From Nephromyces sp. MM_2019 (lineage: Eukaryota; Apicomplexa; Aconoidasida; Nephromycida): a stretch of DNA of 57,056 nucleotides. Positions 38,114 through 48,900 of this stretch are shown here, piece by piece. Location of the stretch: positions 1 through 57,056 of the forward strand of contig JADHZB010002092.1 of NCBI GenBank assembly GCA_015657535.1, in the 5' to 3' direction. Made by a program: the position numbers and the translations under genes. The notes under the pieces are model-generated. The model did not search any database. It was not told the DNA's origin and was given only the letters and a program-made list of their open reading frames with translations. Positions within the stretch are counted from its first letter, which is position 1. Every line of letters begins with the position of its first letter.

Positions 38114-39877
38114 ATGGAGAAGAGCTTGCTATTTTCAGATATTCCAGGGACTGGCATAGACCATATAAATATTCCCAAAGAGTTTCCAGAGTTTCTCAAA
38201 GAATATACGAAATATGTAAGTCCTTTTGGAAACTGAAAACTTGAATATCCCCAGAGCTTTCCATATAATAGGCAATTGCCACTATTGCGAAAGCAAAAGT
38301 GAGAAGTTGTAACATACCTGTGTGTGTTGCAGATCTAATTCCACTTACTGCAGAGTGAAAAGTGACGATTATACATACAATTTTGTATTTTTAGAATCAG
38401 CCCCGCTAATATATTATGACAAATAGCTGATGATTGTGTCACATTTTTTTACCACGCAGCACCCTCACAGGTTACAGTTACTCAAGAAACAACGGTCATT
38501 ATAGAAGGTGTTCGCGGGTGTCTTACGTTATTTTGTGTAGCTTTGTTTGCCTATAATTGCTTTTAGCCGTGGATTTAGCCTCTTAACCTATTGAGCGTAA
38601 ATTTTGCAAGGAAGCCAATAGGTTGATGCCAGGTCCATGGCGACCATATACTGCCCTTTCTTCCTGAGATATGATCGCCTTCAGCGCATAGTGCTACAAG
38701 TGCTAATGAATTTGTGACTCAATAACCGCAAAGAAAGGTAGTAGGCTTGCTAAACGTTGGAAGCCAACATAACGAGGAACCAAAAAGCAGCACCTTTTTT
38801 GAGATTCAAGGCTTGCACAAGAGCAAAAACTTTAACTTTTAGCTGTACCTCGCTCACCCTTTGCAGAAATTATCTTTGCCTCTACTATCTTTCACTCACC
38901 TCTCTTTTCCTTACCTCGCTTTTCCTCACGCCTCTTTACTTCTTGCCTAAAACTAGACTACTTACTATTGCTAGCATGCAATTAAATTGAAGTTGCCGCT
39001 AAACATGCTGCCAGGGGATTTATAGGCAAAGTTTAGCACTATGGCGCTCAAGAATATTCATCTAAAAAAACTAAAGCATTCGAAAGCTATCCTAAGTCAT
39101 CTCAACAAGCTCCCTAGCAATGCACTTGTTTCCTGCCTGGTTGTTATATTTGGATTTTACTCTCAAAGCGTTATTCTCGTGACTCAAAAAATATTATGCA
39201 AGTGTAGCATTACGCCTCCCTAAACTGTAGTTAAAACTAGCAACAGCAACCTGACGAAGCTACCACTTGTTAGCAAGAGACGACATCATTTTCAACGTGA
39301 ATACACTTTTTGAACAATTTAAATTTCGCTGGCTCCCATAAAAACTTCAAAGCATGTGCTTGGTCAAAATATTCAGGTGTGATCCTTGCGTTTAGGTACT
39401 CAAAAAGTGTTGCGGAAAATTCCCAGTTGGTACAAGTGAGCATTAAAAAACTATCTGACTTATTAGTTATAGATACTCAACAAGGGTATTCAGTCCCAGA
39501 AAACTTAGAGTGGCAAGATAAACCCGAATCTAATATACTTTTTATTTTTTTTTCAAGAAACAGTAAATAATCTCTTCAAAGAAATGTCTGTTTTTGCTTG
39601 GCGATCAAAAGTAATCTTGGAATTGTTAATTTAAAAACATTGAGTTCATAAGAGACTTACTTGTCAGCTAGCATTCTATCGACGAAAGTGATTGAGTACG
39701 CTAAGATCTTTGCGTGTTTCAGCTGAAGGAGATATAAAGAAGAAGCTATTGGAATTTTCTTTAGAATATTTTGAGGGTTTGCGAACATCGGAGACCTTAA
39801 GTGAAGCTGAGCCATACCAGCACGTAGGAGTACTTGCTACTTCTTCAAAGTCCAAAGACACGGAGAAAATTCTATAA
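38114..39877 (+). CDS. RIIa (PKA regulatory-subunit-type dimerization) domain protein, 3 exons, 96 aa
   Basis: Exons 38114-38215, 39396-39429 and 39723-39877, phases 0 and 1 matching, ATG start and TAA stop. The spliced product contains NIPKEFPEFLKEYTKYVLKK and LLEFSLEYFEGLR, the two helices of the RIIa/R2D2 fold, which forms dimers that bind amphipathic anchoring helices of AKAPs. The loop between the helices is longer than usual (CCGKFPVAEGDIKKK). With no cAMP-binding domain and a short tail (EAEPYQHVGV...) it is more like the small flagellar members (ropporin/SPA17, radial-spoke RIIa proteins) than a PKA regulatory subunit. The middle exon may instead end four codons' worth of bases later at a stronger GTGAGC donor, same phase (one Thr variant). 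Confidence 0.75.
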
Positions 39878-42800
39878 TCTTTTGAACCGCTAGATAAATA
39901 GGCCTTATCACAAGGCATCATTTCGCGATAAGAAGACTCTTGTACAAATATGAGGTTGCGCTAGAAAGTTTGAAGTATATCAATTATGTATCTAGTGTGT
40001 GTATAAATGAGTGAAGTGACTTACTGCATATCCTAAAGGTATGCGGCCGTGAGAAACTTCTTGTGATCGGCAAAAGTTTCAAGTACGTTCCTTTTTTTAG
40101 CTCATAGTTTTATGCAAAAGACTTGGTAACTCATCACATCGGCTAAAGAAAGTATTCATGGCATATATTTCAAATCAAAATTTAAAAAGAACTCGCATCA
40201 AGTAGATTCAAAAAGGGCCCCTCAAGCATCGAGTTAGTCCTCTCTGCATATATTTGATATGCAAGATTCCTCCATCGGTTAAAGCATTAGAAATAAGCAA
40301 AATATTTGAAAAAAGCGCTTAGCTCACCCTTATACCCAATGTTTAAGATCTTGAATTTGTAGGTTATTTAAAAAAATACCTACTTTTTAGCATATTCTAT
40401 ATGAAAATAAGATGTTTTTTATCACATTCAAAACTTTTCAATCTCCAAGGAAGCTTATACGCTGCACTACTATGATTAGTCACACGCAGCACGCTAGAAG
40501 GGGCTTGATAGCCTTGCCGTTACTAGGAATTTTATTTAAGCCAAAAAAGCTTTGCTAATAACACTAGTATTTAAAGAATGTTATACCTGCTAAATCCCTT
40601 TTGCAAGCCTAAAAGAGATGAAGTCTTGGAGAGTTAGCCAAGGTGGATATGATGCCTCTGTTACGTTTTTCGAAATGACACTACTGCTTAAGTGGCTTAG
40701 ATATGGAGTCATTCAGGGTATAAAGGGACTTTAGCAGCAAACTATAAGGAATTGAACAGTAAAGCGCACGTGCAAGAGCATAGCAGCCATGCCAAGATTA
40801 TTAAGCGTAATGGCAAGCTTTGGCATCTTCGTATAAACCCGCGAAAAATTAGGTGAAAATCTTAATCTCTCTCCACTTTAATATATTTTCAGAGAGAAAT
40901 GCCTCTAGTTGCCTAGTAACATAGCAAGGCAACTGCAAACAATAATCGCTTTTTACCTTCAAGCTTCATGGTAAATCTTTAAAGAATTACAATGATTGCA
41001 CAAAAAACCTACATAGTTGAGAAAGTTTGAAGACTGTAAGACATGGCATTCCAAGCTTATAGAAGGATTTTCATGTAGTGCTATAGCAAACTGAGTGGCT
41101 TTTTACTAAAAATGCAATATTTTAACGTACAAATTACTAGTAGACAAAAAAAATTGTATAGACTTCGCACTCATAGAGTGCAGTTAAGGCACAACTGAAC
41201 AGTAGAACTAGGCGTAGCAAAATTGCAGATCAGCAATCTTTCGGAAGATAAAGAGAATAAATTTTTTTCAAGTACATTCAAACATCTGAAATTGCCAATC
41301 TCATTGTTGGCAGACTATTCAAAGAGTAAAAAAGCTGCGATACTTCAGTTAAAAATACCTAGAGAAACTTGTTAGGCTGAAAAAGCTAAAAAACAGGCAT
41401 TACGCACACGTGTCTCAGTGTAAAGAGTGAAGACAGGATACGCGCTAGGATACTTCAAGCGTGCGATGCGCAAAAAAAAAAACGTCAAACGCCGGCCTCC
41501 AGAATAGATGCTTGTATTATACACACACAAAAAAAGTGTAGCGCTAGCTAAAGTTGAGAAAAACGTGATTTTCCTAACTAAAAACTGCGTCAATTAGGGG
41601 AATAAGCATTAAAGAAAATCTTCAAAATAGTTTATGCCTAAGTATTGGCCCTATTCATTTCTGCTCAGCTTCAACGGCTAATTGAACTAAAAAAAGCTCT
41701 GGAGTCAGCATATTAAATTTTAACAGAAGCAGGGCTGCTAGCTTCATCTAAAAGTATAGAAAATGGTATCCTAAGATGAAGTTAAAAGAGCTGACTAAAT
41801 GGCAGGCATGTAAGCATAATATCTGAAGAATAGCCCTGGAGTTACTAATCTTCATTTCAACTGCTAGCCGCTAAAAAAAAAGGCAAAAAACAATAATAAA
41901 AGATGCGTGAGAACTTTCTATCCAAGATCTCATGTTGTGTGTTGTAATGGTCTAGGTGGGGGTAGTGTTGTGGAATGTGTTGGAGTGGTTTGGGTTGGGG
42001 TTGTGTTGTGTGTTGGTGTAGTTTGGGTTAGGGTTGCGTGTTGGAGCAGTTTGGGCGGGGTCTGTATAGTATTGCAAGTTGGAGCAATTTGGGTGGGGTC
42101 TATACATTAGTGTGTGTTGAAGCACTCCTCTGTTAGCGCCTCGAAAAATCAGCTTCCAAGCTATGCACAGCTTGAACGTGAATATCCATCTCCTGAAGAA
42201 AATTAAAAACCAATCACCTCCACATCTTTTAGCACCATACTAATGAAGTGTAAAGCCATGCACATATAATACGCATTATATCCCGACTTCATAACAATAT
42301 ACTAGAGATTACCTAAATTTCAAAAACTCGCACACACACACACATACACACACCATATATACAGAGCATATTAAAAAAAAGAAGCCACCACACTACGAAC
42401 TACCTATTTACTACCTAGAGTCTGATTAAATAGCACATATATATGCTTCAATATTGTAGATATTAATAGCAATGCTGTCAGCATATCAAATTTTTTTCTA
42501 CCTCCTCTATTATTCGCTGCCAGCGAAGACAACAAGGCCGGTCGTACACGGCAAAGAAGCTTAATGTTTTAAAAAGGCTCAAAAAAGAAAAAGATACTAC
42601 GCAAAGATCATTGAAGATTTTGAAAAATATTCAAGCAAGCTTAATATACTTCAAAATGAGGAATATTGAATCTTTAAACAGCGTTTTTGAGGAAATTTTA
42701 TCAAAAAAATAAGCAAAAACATCGTAAATCAGCGCTTTCTTACTTCAATAGCTCTCCAGAGCAAAGTTTTTCTGCTGCACACAAATTTATAGCACCCAAA

Positions 42801-43186
42801 ACTAATCAGAAAAAGCTCAACATATCGCATGGAAACTGAAAGTTCAGTAAAATACGCCTCTAAAAATTCCAAACGTCTATTTTTTTTGCTAAAAATAAGA
42901 ATACTATTACTAATTTCATCATAAATGATGAAAATGAATTGAATAAATATCACCACATATGATGTTTCCTCTCTCAAAAATCCCAAAAAGGTGTTTTCTA
43001 CCGAAATTTAACCTTCATAGAAAGAAAACATAAAAAAAAATTCAGCTTCATTTGCAAGCTTCAGTTAAAAGAAAAACAAAAAAGGAGACAGCACCTCTAA
43101 ACATCAAAAAAACGTCAATAAAAAACCATAAAAAAAAGGCACAGCGTTTCGCTGGCCCAAACAAAGCAAATCTTACAAAAAGACCC
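39878..43186. other. Region without a resolved gene; isolated coding-like pieces
   Basis: AT-rich. A + strand exon-like segment at 41229-41375 follows AATTGCAG and is open for 48 codons (ISNLSEDKENK..., LLADYSKSKKAAILQLK) to a TAG. Another at about 41671-41763 (LQRLIELKKALESAY, then TAA, then ILTEAGLLASS) has an in-frame stop. A short one near 40038-40081 reads VCGREKLLVIGKSF. I could not join them in phase. Also present: the G-rich minisatellite at 41950-42125, (CA)n near 42332-42352, and a possible last exon of the UFD1-type gene at about 42767-42738 on the - strand. Confidence 0.45.
41950..42125 (+). repeat. G-rich minisatellite, ~30-37 nt degenerate units
   Basis: About five units built as GTTGGAGcaGTTTGGG followed by tGGGGTctgTaTaGT or TtaGGGTTGcGT variants. 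It marks the point where TG-type repeats resume. Runs of GGG every 5-10 bases give G-quadruplex potential; one unit contains GGGTTAGGGTTG, but this is not a telomere array. Confidence 0.8.
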
Positions 43187-45888
43187 TCAAAAAGTAAAAA
43201 ATACCCAAAAAAATTGCCATGAAAAATTGGGCAATTGAAGATGAAATTCCAAAAATCTTATCTTAAACTTTGAAGTTATTTCTTGATTTTCTTTACAAAA
43301 TTCATCACAAACATCCTTTTCCATCACCTTCAGCCTGACGTATTTGCCACAGAAGAAGCATTTTTCTGTTCTAGAGCCACAATAACCCTCGTGTGCAGAC
43401 AGTCCATAGAGCCTGTCTCTGGCGTCTAACATTGAAGATTCCCCAAAAGCTACGAAAGTACCACAAAAACGGCATAGGTGCAGTCGCTTTGGGCAAGCGT
43501 TAAGCTTATGCTCCTGTAGATAAAGCATAGTTTGTACCCCGTTGTTTTCTCACTGAGCTTTCATATATGGTCGTGAATTTTTGCATCTTCACAGTGATGA
43601 ATTTATCTATATTGGAGCATTTTGCTAGAAGTGAGTTTTTCTCAAATTATTTTCATGATTATGGAGTCTCCAAAAGAGCATATTTTCAAAACTTATCATC
43701 CAAGTGTGTGCATATGTGCACGTGTGTGTTTGTGTTTTGTTTTTAGAAATTTTTCCACAAAAGATTCTAGAGGAGATTTATCTATAATTTTTTCTGGGTT
43801 GATTTTGGTAATCATAAATTCCTAGCAAAACAAATATATTTTACTGTTTATGAAGCTAGTAAAAAGCATAAAAGATGGGCACCTCCAACTTGGAACGTTC
43901 CAGAACTATACCACACTCGCAATGCACTGGAGCATGCTGAGAATCCATATGCTGCAAAGATGAACAGGAGGGAGGCATGTAATTCTATTGGGTATGAGCG
44001 TGCTGCTGAGAAATTAAAAAAAAACATCATCAAAGGTAAAACAAGAAGACCTAGTTCGCTCTTTAGCAAATACGACCAGATTCCACTCATTTAAAGAAAT
44101 TAAAGAGCATAAAAGAGGAAAAAGTCTACTAAATCAAAAAATCGAAAGCCAGCTAGAAAAGCCTACCCCAAGAACAGATTTGGTATATAGAACAATAATA
44201 TTCTAGGCAAATCACACTAGATCAAAGTATCTCACTTCATACGTTCAGTCGAAAGCTAGCTTCATAGCAGCGATATCTCAAAATCATAAAAAAGCAATAA
44301 CGTCGAACACACACGGCTGAAAAGCAGATATATAAACATAAAAAAAAAAAAAAATCACTAAAATTGAAGATTTTTCAACGAATTTTAAAGCCCTTCGGGA
44401 ACTCCCGATAGTATATATAACACACACCTGCACAAGAGCAGCTTCGACTTTAAAATTTATATTTTGTTCAGATAATTTTCTAAAGGCTAAAACAGGTTTA
44501 TAAGCTGCTTTTTTTGCTACTAATTTTGACAAAAACCTCTTCTTTTAGCATAAAAGCAGAAAATTTTCTTCAAAAAATGGTGGCACTTAAAGTAGTCTTT
44601 ACAAATCAATAAGCTCTTATGAGTCATTCAATGTTTTACTACCTTGCTTAAGGCATCCTGCTCAATTCCTAGCCCACAAATAGAACAATGGCAATGTTTC
44701 CAGGCTTCTCTCCTAAGTATTTTAAAAAGCGATAAAAAAGCTTTAAAAATCTTGGAACCGAAGAAAAAAAAAGTTTAAATATCTTCTCAACTATAAAGCA
44801 TAGTGTGTATGTGTACATTTGCGGATATGCGTGCATCTGTGTGTGTGTGAATCTGTGGACGTGCGTGTGTGCATCTGTGGACGTGCGTGTGTGCATCTGT
44901 GTGTGTGTGTGAATATGTGGATCTGTGCGTGTATGCATCTGTGGACGTGCGTGTGTGCATCTGTGGACGTGCGTGTGTGCATCTGTGGACGTGCGTGTGT
45001 GAATCTGTGGACGTGCGTGTGTGCATCTGTGTGTGTGTGAATCTGTGGACGTGCGTGTGTGCATCTGTGGTTGTGCATGTATATCTGTGGATCTGTGCGT
45101 GTGTGCATCTGTGTGCATGTATATCTGTGGATCTGTGCGTGTGTGAATCTGTGTGCGTGTGAATCTGTGTGGATCTATGCGTGTGTGCATCTGTGTGTGA
45201 ATCTGTGTGGATCTGTGCGTGTGTGCATCTGTGTGTGAATCTGTGTGGATCTGTGCGTGTGTGCATCTGTGGTTGTGCATGTATATCTGTGTGGATCTGT
45301 GCGTGTGCAAATTTGTGTATCTGTATATCCTTATATACATCTGTGTGAATCTGTATGTGCACAGTTTTGGGGGAGTATCTGTGTTGATCGGTGCGCATAT
45401 ACATCAGTGTGCGTAGCGAGTCACTAGCGTTGCCACGTTACCAGAAAAGACTAAAAAAGCCCAAAATTTAAAGTGCTAAGCCTAAAAAAATAGAGCATAA
45501 AAGACAAAAGGCAAAGAAAGCTTAAACGCCAAATATGACGTATAAAAATTCAGCGGAATTCCAGAAATTTCACGCATTAAAACATAGCGACAGTGTACAT
45601 ACACGCATCAAAAAACACGCCACAAAAAAAATCGATATAATTACACTAAGGAGAAGCGAAATTGAGCTATAATTATAACCTCTTCAAAATAACACCACAA
45701 GTCTTGCAAGGCTCGCAATTTCTGGAGCAAAAAGCTTCATGAGTGAGGAATGAGCTTGCCGGGATGCTTCTTCGGCAATTTCCACAGAGTTTAATATCTA
45801 AAATTAGGAGGTAGAAAAGCAGAGTTAAGAAAGGCTGATATACAGAGACCACATTCCACAGAAGAAGCGGTTTTTTTACTACACACGA

Positions 45889-45921
<33 letters not shown>

Positions 45922-48900
45922 ATCATTCTACTCACTAGATAAGTGAGTGAGTAAAAAAAAAAAGTTTATACGATCATAGTGATACACACAAGCAAGAAGC
46001 TTGACGCATTTTTACGAGTAGCACACAATACCAGCTTCAAAGCAGCATAGTGCTAAGGAATTGAGTATTCAGCACTTAAAAAAGCAACTCTGAACCAAAA
46101 AAAAACACAAAGTGTTGTCGCAGCTAAAACACTACTATAGCTACAGAGTTCATCTCTCAAAGAGCACACAAGAGCAAAATAAAGCAAAAAATTCCACAAA
46201 AGCAGGAGAGATTTCCACAATATGCAATCTTCAAGCTCTGCCAAAGAAAGCGCAAAAGCAACTTAAACTAGCAGCTAAATGAAATTCTCAGGGAGCATGC
46301 TGCTTCTAGCCTTTAATGAGATAGAAATGATGACTAGCGCTCTAACGAGGCAAAGAGAGGCAATTCTTCTGGATAGTAAAACCCATAAACGCGGTAAAAT
46401 CAAAAGGCCTATAGAACACGGTGGTGCTATATTAGATGTTTTTTTGAAGCTGAAGAACTAATGATAGGAGCACTCATCGCCACTGAGAGAAACACACACA
46501 CACACACACACTGCAGCAAAGAGAATCGAAAAGAAACATGAAACACGCTAATAGTCTCAGTAGAATGAGACACACACACACACACACACACTGNAGCAAA
46601 GAGAATCGAAAAGAAACATGAAACACGCTAATAGTCTCAGTAGAATGAAANACACNCACACACACACACCACTGCAGCAAAGAGAATCGAAAAGAAACAT
46701 GAAACACGCTAATAGTCTCAGTAGAATGAAACACACACACACACACACCACTGCAGCAAAGAGAATCGAAAAGAAACATGAAACACGCTAATAGTCTCAG
46801 TAGAATGAAACACACACACACACACACACACACACACTGGAGCAAAGAGAATCTAAAGGACACACAAAACAAGCCATTATTCCCACAAATTTTTTTTTTT
46901 CAAAGAAGCTAATCACCTCACTTGTCAAAAAAACATCTAGAAATTATAAACACACTAAACAAGCTACTTTTGCAACAGACACACACACATCGCGAAAAAA
47001 GCAACCACAGCAAATTATTCTAGGCAAATCAAATCAATTGAAAAACAGAATCAAAGCTCTCTACCATCAGAAATGATATCAGATTCCTTTTCGTTTATTT
47101 CAAGGCTACTAGCTGTTGCCTTAAATGAAGAGCCAGTACTTCTCTCGGATTTCCCAGCAATTCCGTCTTCTTCCTTTACCTCTTTCGGCAGGATTTTACA
47201 CAAAATGCTATACTTTGTTTCGTCTGCAAAACCGCTTACACCAAGAAAAAACGTGTGTGGAAAAAAATCTTCACTTTCAAAAAGCTTGAAACTCTGTGGA
47301 CTGCTGGAATCCACTAAAGCTCTTCCAGATAGCAGCTGCTGCTCTAAACGCCGTTGTATACCTTGTTTGTCGACTAAGATTTTCTTGTCTTCACTAAAAT
47401 CAGCAAAATAATGCGAATGAGGGCCTGCCTCATAAATTGGAGGGAATGATACAAATAAGTCTGCTCCGTCTGAAAATTTTGAAAAAGATGAGGTTTTTTA
47501 GTGAAAAATTGTATGAAATAAAAAATAAACTACGAAAAAAAAGGCATAAAACACGATATACATATACCCCAAAAACTAGGGAAAAAAAATCAATGTACAT
47601 ACACCCCAAAAAAATTGGCAAAAAACGACACACGCATGGTGTACATACACCCAAAAAACAAGAAAAAAAAGCAAACACAAACGATATAGTACACTACACC
47701 CCAAAAACTAGGGAAAAATAAACAAATAGTGCTAGAGGCTGAAAATTGCTGTAAATACACCTCAAAAACTCTGGAAAATTTTTTCTTTATGCGTAAAAAT
47801 CGCATCTCTTGCATCCTCTGGAAAATCTTAAAAGAAAATCATCACTACAAATCTCTACAGGTTGATGCGTAAATTCAGAAAATAAAACAACAAAAATTAC
47901 TAAATCAGTTGTTTTTTAGCTCCTCTAGCTCTCTATTCTTAAAAGAAGAAGAATCCTGAAAGTATGAATGTATAAAAGACAATAAAAACACACAGTTTCC
48001 TTCACACTTACCAGCTGGCTCAGTCACTAGACTGATCAGTAGATATAGCTGGTCTTTCTGAAAAAAGGGAATAGAATCCTTGGGAAGACGCAGGCGAAAC
48101 TGCGAAACCTCCATCGATTTGATAAAATCTGTGTGTAAGCTGTTAAGCTCTAGCTGTTGGATCTCAGACTCCTTGTTTTTTTCAGCGAAATTATTCCCCG
48201 AAAAGGTAGCAAAATCGTTGTTTTTCGGACTTTCGGGAATCTCATTTCCTTTTTCCATAGACGATGTAACATCCACAGATAGCTGAGTTTATATATTTTT
48301 GAAAGCAATGCTCATTTGGTGATATACGGAATGCAAAAACTTCGTAGTATCCCCTCAAAAAATAGCTGAAAATGAGGAGGCGTGTATGAAGATTTGGTGC
48401 GTTGGAATAGAGAGCTATCAGCAGGCTCTTATCAGCAGGCTCTCATTGATACTATTGTGTGGAGCTTTTCGTGGCGGCCGTCTACTGAATTAGGACGTTG
48501 AAAATCTAAAAAAAAACCCCAAATTCAGCATTTTTGCTCAATTTCTAGGTTCTCTGCTGCTAATGATGAAGAAGATAAATCACTAAATAAGGGTATTCAG
48601 AAGCAAAATTTAAGGAGTCATAAGGCAGATAAAGCTGTAAATAGCTGATAAATACATGCAATGAGATAAAGAGTAAAATTTCAAAGAATTTTAGAAAGAA
48701 ATACCCATCAGCTTACACAGGTTATATGCATACAATTTAAGTACTATATGTTCGCTCACCTCAGTATCAATAAGACAAACAGCTTTAGCTGGCTTTAAGG
48801 ATTTGACAAGGAGTGGAGAGGAGTTTACACTAAGTATATCACCCTCTGTAAGAGTAGTATGACGAGATCGAAACTCATATTCCAGTAATTGCTTTAGATT

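Noticed and set aside
23200..42000. Intact transposable element or retroelement filling the gene-poor looking middle region
   Set aside because: No reverse transcriptase, integrase or transposase motifs and no terminal repeats seen; instead several genes with small exons explain much of it.
44669..45404. Open frames of 205-223 codons on the - strand (His/Thr/Arg/Ser/Gln repeats)
   Set aside because: They run through the TG minisatellite, exist in several frames at once, and lie in the intron between zinc-finger exons 8 and 9. The largest of them overlaps exon 9, but in a different frame from the conserved protein.
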